A stretch of 9,675 nt of DNA from Clostridia bacterium. Lineage in GTDB: Bacteria > Bacillota > Clostridia > HGM11327. Shown in pieces: positions 1-6,245 of this stretch (positions within the stretch are counted from its first letter, which is position 1; each line of letters starts with the position of its first letter). Made by a program: the position numbers and the translations under genes. The notes under the pieces were generated by a model. It was not told where the DNA came from. It saw only the letters and a list, made by a program, of their open reading frames with translations, and ran no database searches. Location: contig JAGBHJ010000265.1 of the NCBI GenBank assembly GCA_017935525.1, positions 1 through 9,675 on the forward strand, in the 5' to 3' direction.

Positions 1-1
1 A

Positions 2-874
2 CAGGACGGCTGTAACAATTTCTGCAGCTATTGCATAATTCCATACGCAAGGGGTAGGGCTTGCAGTAAGCCCATGGAGCGCGTGCTGGAGCAGGTGGAC
101 AGAATTATAGCCCAGGACATAAAGGAAATAGTGTTGACAGGCATTCATATAGCATCCTACGGAAAGGACATCGGCGGATACGGACTGACGGAGTTGCTGG
201 AGGCTATACACCAAAGGACCGAAGGCACGGGGGTAAGAATTCGCCTCGGGTCGCTTGACCCCAGAGTGGTGACGGAGGACTTTGTAAAGAGAATATCGGT
301 GCTGGACAGGATATGTCCACAGTTCCATCTTTCGCTCCAAAGCGGATGCGACACCGTGCTGGAAAGGATGAACAGACACTATACTGCCGAGGAATATATG
401 GCAGGGGTGGAGCTGTTGAGGAGGTACTTTGACTCACCGTCCATCACTACGGATATTATAGTGGGCTTTCCCGGGGAAACAGAGGAGGAATTTGCCCAAA
501 CCTTGGCTTTTGCACAAAGGGTGGGCTTTGCAAAGATACATATCTTCCCGTATTCCAGACGTGACGGTACTGTGGCGGCAAAAATGAATGATCAGATACC
601 AAAGTCCGTGGCATCGGAAAGGGAAAAGCGGCTGAGTGCGGTTGAATCTGCCACAAGAGGAGCGTATATTGCTGCTACCGTTGGCAAGCGCGTGCAGGTG
701 CTGTTTGAAGAAGAAAAGAATATTGACGGCGAAAACTGTTTTTGCGGCTATACACCACAGTACGTCTACGTGGGCGTCAAAGGGCAAAAAGGGCTGGAAA
801 ACACCGTCAGATGGGTAAAAATAATCGGATATAATGATGAGCTTGCCATCGGTGAGCTTGAGGAGGGCGTATGA
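2..874 (+). CDS. mtaB: tRNA threonylcarbamoyladenosine methylthiotransferase MtaB, 5'-truncated
   Basis: A radical SAM enzyme that converts t6A37 to ms2t6A37 in ANN-decoding tRNAs. The reading frame is open from base 2, so the gene begins before the window; 290 residues are visible of a family norm near 430. The radical-SAM cluster motif is CNNFCSYC at visible residues 4-11, giving CxxxCxxC. Next comes TGIHIASYGKD, which fits MtaB better than MiaB or RimO, then SLQSGCD and TDIIVGFPGET, both typical of methylthiotransferases. The last roughly 65 residues (from VGKRVQVLFEEE) resemble a TRAM RNA-binding domain. The N-terminal UPF0004 domain, which carries the second cluster, must lie upstream. 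The stop overlaps the next start (ATGA), so the two genes are probably translationally coupled. An internal ATG at 74 is not the start because it lies after the cluster motif. Identification is by family motifs and is strong. Confidence 0.93.
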   Translation, partial: QDGCNNFCSYCIIPYARGRACSKPMERVLEQVDRIIAQDIKEIVLTGIHIASYGKDIGGYGLTELLEAIHQRTEGTGVRIRLGSLDPRVVTEDFVKRISVLDRICPQFHLSLQSGCDTVLERMNRHYTAEEYMAGVELLRRYFDSPSITTDIIVGFPGETEEEFAQTLAFAQRVGFAKIHIFPYSRRDGTVAAKMNDQIPKSVASEREKRLSAVESATRGAYIAATVGKRVQVLFEEEKNIDGENCFCGYTPQYVYVGVKGQKGLENTVRWVKIIGYNDELAIGELEEGV

Positions 875-1881
875 ATGAGGATCGGATAAAAAAATTAGAC
901 GCCATTAGGCCGATGATATCAAATACTCCGCTGTTGGAGATAGAATATAAATACAAGGGTCGCCGTAGGGTGATATTTGCCAAGGCGGAGTATTATAATC
1001 TTACGGGAAGCCTTAAGGACAGAGTTGCGTACCATATCCTGCGCAATGCCTATGAGAGAAACCGCATCAAGCCGGAGGACGTAATAGTGGAGGCAACCAG
1101 CGGTAACACGGGTATATCGTTTTGTGCGCTGGGCAGGCTGCTGGGGCATAAGGTGGTTATCTATATGCCTGACTGGATGACCCAGGAGAGAATAAATATC
1201 ATGACCAGCTTTGGTGCCCAGGTCATAACCGTTTCAAGAGATGAGGGCGGTTTTTTGGGTGCTATCAAAAAGACGGAGGATATAGGGAGAGCAGGCGGAG
1301 TGTTTTTGCCCAGACAGTTTTCCAACGAGGAGAACACGGAGGCTCATTACCTTACTACGGGCGTGGAGATAACGGAGCAGCTGGCAAGCATTGGCAGAGT
1401 GGCAGATTGCGTTGTGGCTGGCGTCGGCACGGGAGGCACCATTATGGGTGTGGGCAAAAGACTTAAGGAAGCAAACCCCAACTGTAAGATATACCCTCTG
1501 GAGCCGTTGAACTCTCCCACGCTTTCTACGGGTTACAAGATAGGAATGCACAGAATATACGGAATTTCCGATGAGTTTATTCCTCCCATATTAAAAATGG
1601 ACCAGACGGACGACATTGTGTCCGTGGATGACGGTGATGCCATTGCAATGGCGAGGATGATATCCGAGACCCTTGGAATAGGCGTGGGCGTTTCCTCGGG
1701 AGCAAACTTTTTGGGATGCGTGATGGCACAGGATAAATTGGGTGACGACAGCACCGTGGTGACGGTCTTTGCCGATGATAACAAAAAATATCTTTCCACA
1801 GATTACGCCAAGGATATGACTCAGTTGAATGGCTATATTTCCAAGGATGTGGAGCTGGTGGGGGTAAGGGCATACAGGTGA
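871..1881 (+). CDS. Cysteine synthase family PLP-dependent enzyme
   Basis: A fold-type II PLP enzyme of the O-acetylserine sulfhydrylase/cystathionine beta-synthase family, 336 residues. The Schiff-base lysine is K49 in TGSLKDRVA. TSGNTG (76-81) is the substrate/PLP loop, GTGGT (186-190) the phosphate-binding loop, and SSGAN (275-279) is the region that contacts the PLP ring nitrogen. The C-terminal KKYLST matches the family's usual RYLST. It is slightly longer than typical CysK (about 310) and has no CBS or ACT regulatory domain. The usual NPxxSxKDR is NLTGSLKDR, and the segment PDWMTQERINIM differs from classic CysK, so the acceptor could be sulfide, homocysteine or something else. AGGAGG at 861-866 lies 4 nt before the ATG, inside the end of mtaB, and the 4-nt overlap suggests coupled translation. 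A terminator follows at 1936-1967. The family is sure; the exact substrate is not. Confidence 0.85.
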   Translation: MNEDRIKKLDAIRPMISNTPLLEIEYKYKGRRRVIFAKAEYYNLTGSLKDRVAYHILRNAYERNRIKPEDVIVEATSGNTGISFCALGRLLGHKVVIYMPDWMTQERINIMTSFGAQVITVSRDEGGFLGAIKKTEDIGRAGGVFLPRQFSNEENTEAHYLTTGVEITEQLASIGRVADCVVAGVGTGGTIMGVGKRLKEANPNCKIYPLEPLNSPTLSTGYKIGMHRIYGISDEFIPPILKMDQTDDIVSVDDGDAIAMARMISETLGIGVGVSSGANFLGCVMAQDKLGDDSTVVTVFADDNKKYLSTDYAKDMTQLNGYISKDVELVGVRAYR

Positions 1882-1935
1882 CGGCAAGCTTGCAAAAGCC
1901 CGGGACCGTATATAAAGCTGTACCGAGAGCAGTAG

Positions 1936-1967
1936 GACGGAGGATATCTTTATTCTCCGTCTTTTTT
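1936..1967 (+). terminator. Rho-independent terminator after the mtaB/cysteine synthase pair
   Basis: A perfect 7-bp stem, GACGGAG (1936-1942) with CTCCGTC (1955-1961), has a 12-nt loop and is followed directly by six T. It lies 54 nt after the stop codon of the PLP enzyme and separates this unit from hpf. Confidence 0.85.
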
Positions 1968-2124
1968 GACGAGAGAGAGTAATTTTTCATTATTTTGTGA
2001 GAAATTATGGTTAAAAATGTTACATTTAACATTTAACGGTCTGAAACAGATACATATTGTTCTTAATGTTGGAAATATTAATAAAAAGTTCACACTTTTT
2101 CTGTAAAAAATATTGATTTACCTA
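1968..2124. other. AT-rich intergenic stretch upstream of the hpf promoter
   Basis: No gene is visible. The stretch holds two AT-rich inverted repeats: an imperfect one with arms near 2011-2021 and 2028-2036 (AATGTT/AACATT core), and a perfect 7-bp one, AAAAAGT/ACTTTTT, at 2083-2100 with a TCAC loop. The second ends 24 nt before the predicted -35 box. Either could be a regulator site or simply AT-rich sequence. There is no direct evidence for a bound protein. Confidence 0.35.
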
Positions 2125-2153
2125 TTGACATTTTTACGGAAATGTGTTAATAT
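2125..2153 (+). promoter_or_regulatory. Sigma-A type promoter of hpf
   Basis: TTGACA at 2125-2130 is a perfect -35 box, followed by a 17-nt spacer and TAATAT at 2148-2153 (four of six -10 positions). Transcription would start near 2160 and leave a leader of about 79 nt before the hpf start. The -10 box could be shifted by a base or two, since the region continues as TATGTATATA. Confidence 0.65.
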
Positions 2154-2163
2154 GTATATACAA

Positions 2164-2204
2164 AGATCAACGAAGGGAGTGATCTGATATGTTTCTCTGA
2201 TCCC
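2164..2204 (+). promoter_or_regulatory. Structured hpf leader with a three-codon micro-ORF
   Basis: AGATCA (2164-2169) pairs with TGATCT (2180-2185), enclosing a 10-nt loop that carries a GGGAG ribosome-binding-like sequence. Right after it, at 2189-2200, is ATG TTT CTC TGA, a three-codon open frame with normal spacing from that GGGAG. Alternative pairing of GGGA (2175-2178) with TCCC (2201-2204) is also possible. This may be a minimal leader peptide or a coincidence in a short leader. Confidence 0.3.
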
Positions 2205-2238
2205 ATAACAATTATATTATCGAAAGGAGAAAATAAGC

Positions 2239-2775
2239 ATGAAATTAACACTCATAACCAAGGGCTTTAAGCCGGTTGACGAATACGCAAATCTTGAACA
2301 GATAACAGAAAAGAAATACTCCAAGCTGGATAGGTATTTTAAGGACGAAACAGACATTACTCTGGTAATAAAGTACGAGCATGACATTTACAAGGCTGAG
2401 ATAACCATTCCGTACGGTGGCTTTGTGTTCAGAGTGGAAGAAGCAAGCGACGATGCTTATACCGCCGCAAACGTAGCGTTGGACAAAATGGAACGCCAGA
2501 TAATCAAACAAAAGAGCGTTTACAGAAACAAATTTTACGGTGATGACTTCAGAAATTTCCCTGTGTCCGACGAATTTGACGAGGTAGATAACGTTGAATC
2601 CAACGTGGTAAAGCATAAGACATACACCACCAAGCCAATGCTTGTGGATGAGGCTATATTGCAGATGGAGTTGACAGACAGAGATTTTTACGTGTTTATG
2701 AACGGATCTACGTTTGAGATCAACGTAATATATAAGAGAAAAGATGGAAAATACGGTCTTATTGAACCGGATTGA
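2239..2775 (+). CDS. hpf: Ribosome hibernation-promoting factor, long form
   Basis: A cytoplasmic ribosome-binding protein that in Firmicutes drives 70S dimerisation into inactive 100S particles in slow growth. The 178-residue length is that of the long form. Residues 1 to about 97 are the S30AE/RaiA domain (MKLTLITKGFKPVDEYANL, then ITIPYGGFVFRVEEASDDAYTAANVALDKMERQI), which binds the decoding region of the 30S subunit. An acidic linker (about 107-123) follows. The C-terminal dimerisation domain (about 124-178) contains KPMLVDEAILQMELTDRDFYVFMNGST and ends in KYGLIEPD, matching the family's conserved ending. The start has a clear AAAGGAG at 2222-2228. It has its own promoter and is followed by a long palindrome. 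Single-gene transcription is likely, with possible read-through into the lipoprotein gene downstream. Confidence 0.95.
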   Translation: MKLTLITKGFKPVDEYANLEQITEKKYSKLDRYFKDETDITLVIKYEHDIYKAEITIPYGGFVFRVEEASDDAYTAANVALDKMERQIIKQKSVYRNKFYGDDFRNFPVSDEFDEVDNVESNVVKHKTYTTKPMLVDEAILQMELTDRDFYVFMNGSTFEINVIYKRKDGKYGLIEPD

Positions 2776-2813
2776 TCATAATGACCTTTCTACACACGAA
2801 TATGTGCGAGTGT

Positions 2814-2839
2814 GGGGCTTTGAGATATCTCAAAGCCCC
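2814..2839 (+). terminator. Perfect 26-nt palindrome after hpf, possible terminator
   Basis: The two 13-nt halves are exact reverse complements: GGGGCTTTGAGAT (2814-2826) and ATCTCAAAGCCCC (2827-2839). As RNA this gives an 11-bp GC-capped stem with a 4-nt AUAU loop. It lies 38 nt after the hpf stop. The usual T tract is missing: the next bases are GTGCTTTGTGG. It may be a leaky terminator, a 3'-end protecting stem, or a dyad bound by a protein. Confidence 0.5.
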
Positions 2840-2888
2840 GTGCTTTGTGGAAAAATAAAACAATTACAAATGAGAGGAGGTGTGAGGC

Positions 2889-3332
2889 ATGAGAATAAGA
2901 AGATCGATAGCATTGTGCCTTGCGTTGGTGGTGATGCTTTCCTCCGTGATGCTGACGGGCTGCCGGCCTGAGTCAACGCCGCCGGAGGGAATATACGCAC
3001 TTTTTGCTACGGATTATGACCCTGTGGAGGATGCGGGTATCGTGCCCTATCTTGAGGCGATAAAGGTGGAAAACGGCAAGGGCGACAAGAGAATAGAAAT
3101 AACCTTTGAAACAAATACGGCACAGGAGCTGTTTAAGTCAAAATACATAATGCCGTATCACGAGATCGTAAGGGAACTGAATAAGTCCATCGTTATGTTT
3201 GCATCGGAGCAGGAGATAGAAATGTTTAACTCTAACCCCATGGGCTGGACGGTGCACGAGTGGAACTGGAATTACGACTACAACGAGGAGCATAGCTTTT
3301 GGTATATAAGGCCTGCAAAAAAGCAAGAGTAA
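2889..3332 (+). CDS. Small secreted lipoprotein of unknown function
   Basis: A 147-residue protein that I do not recognise. Residues 1-25 form a lipoprotein signal peptide: charged MRIRR, hydrophobic core ALCLALVVMLSSVM, then lipobox LTGC with C25 as the lipidated residue, so the protein should be anchored on the outer face of the membrane. The mature part of about 123 residues is acidic to neutral. It has a middle segment rich in charged residues (KVENGKGDKRIEITFETNTAQELF) and an aromatic C-terminus (WTVHEWNWNYDYNEEHSFWYI). A strong GAGGAGGTG ribosome binding site precedes the ATG by several bases. It lies 113 nt after hpf with no obvious promoter, so it may be read from the hpf promoter past the palindrome. 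It shares the lipoprotein architecture, but no clear sequence similarity, with the three lipoproteins at 5694-7454. Confidence 0.8.
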   Translation: MRIRRSIALCLALVVMLSSVMLTGCRPESTPPEGIYALFATDYDPVEDAGIVPYLEAIKVENGKGDKRIEITFETNTAQELFKSKYIMPYHEIVRELNKSIVMFASEQEIEMFNSNPMGWTVHEWNWNYDYNEEHSFWYIRPAKKQE

Positions 3333-3334
3333 AG

Positions 3335-3382
3335 AAAAGCACTTATGAGAACGATCAGATCGTTATCATAAGTGCTTTTTTT
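3335..3382. terminator. Bidirectional terminator between convergent genes
   Basis: The arms AAAAGCACTTATGA (3335-3348) and TCATAAGTGCTTTT (3366-3379) form a perfect 14-bp stem. After one mismatch the hairpin continues with 6 bp (AACGAT/ATCGTT) around a CAG loop. T residues follow at 3376-3382 on the plus strand, and the minus-strand transcript also ends in a U-rich run. It lies directly after the lipoprotein stop and 8 nt beyond the hydrolase stop, so it can serve both genes. Confidence 0.88.
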
Positions 3383-3390
3383 ATGCTTTA

Positions 3391-5328
3391 TTATCTCATC
3401 AGCTCGCCAATGTCAAAATACTTTAACATCTGCGGCATTATGAGGGGGAGATCGTTATTGTACGCCCTGCCCCAAGGCTTGATCAATTGGTCATAAAGGC
3501 TGGTGGGCACATTGTCGTATATTACGTTGACGTTTTGATTGAGGAATGCGGCGATAACACCGTATATGCCGTGACTGCCACAGCAGTAAAGGGTGATATC
3601 CTGCTCCTTTTTGCCGAATACCTCGCCCAGCATTTCTATGGCGCGGAGGACGTCGTGACTGCGCAGAGCCACAAGGCTGTCGGAAATATACATAAGGTCA
3701 CAGCACAGCTTGTAAAGGGTCTTGTACTGACCGCGTATATTGCCGTCGTTTATGTTTGCGGCTTCTATGTAGCCCATACCGCTGACGTCAAGAACCAGCA
3801 CCTGATAGCCCTGTGCCAGCTTGGAACGGATAAAGTCCTCGTGAGCATCTATGGCGGAGCAACCGTCCTCCCAGATGGCAATTATAACGGGAAGCTCCCT
3901 TTCGTCAGAGCCTGACGGACGGATCATAAATCCAAAGTTGAACAGATCCTTTTGTGAGTGCCACATAAGGGGAGTGGTGACGATGCTGCCGTCGTCAATA
4001 ACGTTCAGCTTGCGGAGGAAGAAATCGTAGGGTGATCTGTATGAATACACCTTTTCCTCCAGCCATTCTGCGGCGCGGGAGAGCCTTTCCTCGGGGTCAA
4101 GACTGTTGCGCTTTTGGAGCAGACGCTCTGCAATGGCGTTGCTTTCGTGATGGATGGATACAGCATCGGGGATCTCGCCGATCACTCTGCCCGACCTTGT
4201 GTTGTAGAAGGTGCTTTCGGGCTTAAGGGTGCAGTTACACTCGGTAACGGCTATATCCTTACCCAAAAGGTATTTTGCAAAGAATTCCGCAGCCCTTTGC
4301 GCAAGGTAGGGGGTGTATGCGTGGCCGTAATCGTCACGGAACCAATGGAGGTCGTCCTTTTTGCCGTACATATCGTAAAATCTCTGCGCTTCGGCAACGG
4401 TGTCCCTTGTGCCCTCAATGGTAAAGAAGTCGTAATTTACGGAGAGTATTGCCAAGGGCTTGGGGGCAAAGTGCATTATGGGGCTGATGTGGTCGTAGCC
4501 CAGTTCAGTCATGCCGTACCATATCTGCTCGGAGTCCTGGGGGTTGCCCGAATACATATAGGATTCCCTGCTGGTGACAAATGTGCCGGGGGCTGCTGCC
4601 GCAATTCTGTCGTCAAACGCCATCATAGCCATTGTCTGGGTACCGCCGCCGGAGTTGCCGGTAACGCCGATCTTGTCGGGGTCGATCTCAGGGCGTGTGA
4701 GCATATAGTCCACAGCGCGCATCTGGTCACAAAGGAAGTATCTTTCCAAGAACTTGCCCGTTGCCACGGTGGGGATGCCGTAGGCATCGTGGTCATAAAT
4801 ACAGGGCTCAATGACGTACTTGCCTGCATCTGCGTCGTAATAGCTTACTCTTTCCAGCTGACCCGGAGGGTCGATGGCAAATACTATCAAGCCTACCTTT
4901 GCCAGAGTGTCGCACACGGTCTGGTATGCGGGGTATGCTCTTGCATCGTCACTATGTCCGCTGAGAAAAAGCACTGCGCCCGTGGGCTTTGTGATGCCGT
5001 TGGGGATGTACATGGAGCCCGTGACGTAAACGTTTTTTCTGGAGTTGAATATTACGTTTTCTATTTTGTAATCCTCAAACTGATGGGTAGAGGTCACCCT
5101 TGCGTTAAGCGGGGTGTCGTCAAAGGGGATGCCGCCAAGGTTGTGCAGAAGCACGTCCTTCATTGCGGCGTTGTATTCCTCCAGCTGTCTGGGGATGTTG
5201 ATTGAATTACGGGTCTTTTTTGCGGAATCAAAATAATTCTGCGATCTTTTGTAGATATGGTCCATAAGCTGATTCTGCATGCTGTAAAAATACTGCACAG
5301 AATTCTTGTCCAATAATTTGATTGACAT
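3391..5328 (-). CDS. Two-module alpha/beta-hydrolase, acetyl-xylan-esterase-like
   Basis: A 645-residue cytoplasmic protein with no signal peptide, resembling the acetyl xylan esterase/dienelactone hydrolase group of serine hydrolases. The N-terminal module (about 70-355) has a SGHSDD turn (123-128) at the oxyanion-hole position and the nucleophile elbow GNSGGG with S226. A likely catalytic Asp lies near D300 (LAILSVNYDFF), and the likely His is H336 in DDYGHAY. A second module (about 455-645) repeats the core strand order (LPVIIAIWEDG, GYQVLVLDVSGMGY) with a degenerate elbow CCGSHG around S585. It ends soon after and has no downstream histidine, so it is probably not catalytic. GGAGG lies 4 nt before the start. 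The gene is a single unit facing the hpf cluster, with its own promoter and terminator. The substrate is unknown; an ester such as an acetylated sugar is a family-based guess. Confidence 0.82.
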   Translation of the reverse strand: MSIKLLDKNSVQYFYSMQNQLMDHIYKRSQNYFDSAKKTRNSINIPRQLEEYNAAMKDVLLHNLGGIPFDDTPLNARVTSTHQFEDYKIENVIFNSRKNVYVTGSMYIPNGITKPTGAVLFLSGHSDDARAYPAYQTVCDTLAKVGLIVFAIDPPGQLERVSYYDADAGKYVIEPCIYDHDAYGIPTVATGKFLERYFLCDQMRAVDYMLTRPEIDPDKIGVTGNSGGGTQTMAMMAFDDRIAAAAPGTFVTSRESYMYSGNPQDSEQIWYGMTELGYDHISPIMHFAPKPLAILSVNYDFFTIEGTRDTVAEAQRFYDMYGKKDDLHWFRDDYGHAYTPYLAQRAAEFFAKYLLGKDIAVTECNCTLKPESTFYNTRSGRVIGEIPDAVSIHHESNAIAERLLQKRNSLDPEERLSRAAEWLEEKVYSYRSPYDFFLRKLNVIDDGSIVTTPLMWHSQKDLFNFGFMIRPSGSDERELPVIIAIWEDGCSAIDAHEDFIRSKLAQGYQVLVLDVSGMGYIEAANINDGNIRGQYKTLYKLCCDLMYISDSLVALRSHDVLRAIEMLGEVFGKKEQDITLYCCGSHGIYGVIAAFLNQNVNVIYDNVPTSLYDQLIKPWGRAYNNDLPLIMPQMLKYFDIGELMR

Positions 5329-5453
5329 AATGCCTCCGATTTATCTGTTGTGCAGAGGGGTATATTCTCTGTCGGTCTTTACGTTTATATATGCAGGGCG
5401 GATGATCTTTCCTGCGTTTTGTATTTCCTCATTTTGCTGATACTGATGAATAT
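5329..5453 (-). other. Leader region of the hydrolase gene
   Basis: About 120 nt separate the predicted minus-strand promoter from the hydrolase start. No gene is supported here; a 15-codon frame on the minus strand has no convincing ribosome binding site. Read on the minus strand there are two small possible stems, GCAGG/CCTGC and CAGAG/CTCTG. Neither is followed by a T tract, so there is no clear attenuator. Confidence 0.35.
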
Positions 5454-5482
5454 ATTATATACAAAAGGGTGAAAAATGTCAA
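5454..5482 (-). promoter_or_regulatory. Consensus sigma-A promoter of the hydrolase gene
   Basis: On the minus strand TTGACA (5482-5477) and TATAAT (5459-5454) are both perfect and are separated by exactly 17 nt. The promoter points away from the lipoprotein cluster promoter at 5540, so this is a divergent promoter region. Confidence 0.8.
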
Positions 5483-5539
5483 CTGAAAAATTTGTGGGAG
5501 GGAAATATAAAAATACAGTAAAAATTTTGAGAAAAGGGG

Positions 5540-5567
5540 TTGACAATATACATATATATGGTATAAT
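5540..5567 (+). promoter_or_regulatory. Consensus promoter of the lipoprotein array
   Basis: TTGACA (5540-5545), a 16-nt spacer and TATAAT (5562-5567) are both perfect boxes, with TGG directly before the -10 box (extended -10). The start of transcription is expected near 5574, only about 7 nt before the repeated leader begins. No comparable promoter precedes the second copy of that leader. Confidence 0.8.
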
Positions 5568-5580
5568 ATAATCAGAAAAG

Positions 5581-5693
5581 GAATAGTACCGCTGACAACG
5601 GCGCTACAAGGTGAGTTTACGGCACACAGATGTACCCGTTGAAGGGGAGACTGTGTGCCTTTTTTAATACAAAAAGACAAAGGAGAGACTAAT
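5581..5693 (+). promoter_or_regulatory. Leader RNA copy 1, candidate cis-regulatory element with attenuator hairpin
   Basis: This is the transcribed leader of the first lipoprotein. A 9-bp stem, GGCACACAG (5621-5629) with CTGTGTGCC (5651-5659), followed by six T (5660-5665), has the form of an intrinsic terminator placed before the ribosome binding site AAAGGAG. The 21-nt loop holds CCGTTG (5636-5641), which is complementary to CAACGG (5596-5601) upstream. That allows a loop-upstream pseudoknot or a competing helix. I do not recognise a T-box, c-di-GMP, preQ1 or other known class. The function as an attenuator is inferred from layout. Confidence 0.6.
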
Positions 5694-5770
5694 ATGAGGA
5701 AAATGGTTTTGGCAATGGTACTGGTGCTTTGTACCGTGCTTGTAACTGCGTGCGGTGTGATAGAACATCC
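5581..5770 (+). repeat. Direct repeat copy 1: leader plus signal-peptide region
   Basis: This 190-nt stretch recurs at 6246-6435 with a constant offset of 665 nt and no indels. I count eight mismatches: five in the leader, none in the 37 nt from the T tract to the start codon, and three in the signal-peptide codons. It covers the leader RNA, ribosome binding site, start and first 25 codons of the lipoprotein gene, after which similarity falls sharply. Confidence 0.92.
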
Positions 5771-6245
5771 TCGGTTTATAACAGAAAACAAGGTGTTAGA
5801 AGAGGGGTATTACGGATTTACAGAACTTATTGAATCTGATTTTGAGAAAGAACAATACATAGTGATTCAAGATCAAAATGCATGGCTTAGCGAAAAAAAG
5901 GTCAAGTTCAAGAAGGTCAAGCTGGTCAACGACGCGGGTAAGCAGATGTATTTGATACGCTCACATCATTACAACGATGAAGCGTACACACAATCTGTAC
6001 TTGACGCGGCAAAGAAAAAATGTACGGATAGAAACATTGAAGTATCCGACAATGTTGTATATTATGAAAATGAGGATACAAGATACTTTTTTGCATATCT
6101 TGATGATGCTTTGTTAAAACAGATACAATTGTCGGGATGCGAGATTTGGTCACCACTTATGGAGTATTACTACTCCAAAGAAGATGGAAAGTGGTATTGG
6201 TCGAGTTATCTTGGTGAGCTTTACAATTGGAGTATGGCTGAATAA
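5694..6245 (+). CDS. Lipoprotein paralogue 1 of the tandem pair
   Basis: A 183-residue lipoprotein of unknown function. The start at 5694 follows AAAGGAG with normal spacing; an upstream in-frame ATG at 5655 lies inside the leader hairpin and is rejected. The signal peptide MRKMVLAMVLVLCTVLVTAC has its lipidated cysteine at C20. The mature part contains GYYGFTE, VKFKKVKLVN and the C-terminal YYYSKEDGKWYWSSYLGEL. All three segments are kept in the next gene, so they are probably the structural core. The mature chain has several further cysteines (at the KKKCTDR and LSGCEIW positions) that align only partly with its paralogue. The protein is expected to sit on the outer face of the membrane. 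It is the first gene after the 5540 promoter and lies behind a terminator-like leader, so expression is probably conditional. Confidence 0.8.
   Translation: MRKMVLAMVLVLCTVLVTACGVIEHPRFITENKVLEEGYYGFTELIESDFEKEQYIVIQDQNAWLSEKKVKFKKVKLVNDAGKQMYLIRSHHYNDEAYTQSVLDAAKKKCTDRNIEVSDNVVYYENEDTRYFFAYLDDALLKQIQLSGCEIWSPLMEYYYSKEDGKWYWSSYLGELYNWSMAE

Noticed and set aside
1884..1893. GCAAGCTTGC palindrome just after the PLP enzyme gene
   Set aside because: A 10-nt palindrome with no T tract, 43 nt before a proper terminator, is likely to be chance.
4114..5205. A 363-codon open frame on the plus strand opposite the hydrolase
   Set aside because: It is antisense to a clear alpha/beta-hydrolase with its own promoter and ribosome binding site. 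Its translation is Cys/Val/Gly-rich with no family resemblance, typical of a mirror frame of a high-quality gene.
5581..5665. T-box, c-di-GMP or preQ1 riboswitch identity for the repeated leader
   Set aside because: A GTACCGC stretch in copy 1 recalls the T-box core, but copy 2 reads GTACAAC and no specifier or stem I features exist. No conserved core of the other classes was seen.
5655..5693. Upstream in-frame ATG adding 13 residues to lipoprotein paralogue 1 (and likewise 6320 for paralogue 2)
   Set aside because: The codons lie just after the hairpin in the leader. The extension would put charged residues before the signal peptide, and the good AAAGGAG sits before 5694 and 6359.
5429..5791. 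Minus-strand open frame of 120 codons over the divergent promoters
   Set aside because: It runs through both promoters and the leader hairpin. Its Ser/Phe/Tyr/Ile-rich translation reflects AT-rich non-coding sequence.
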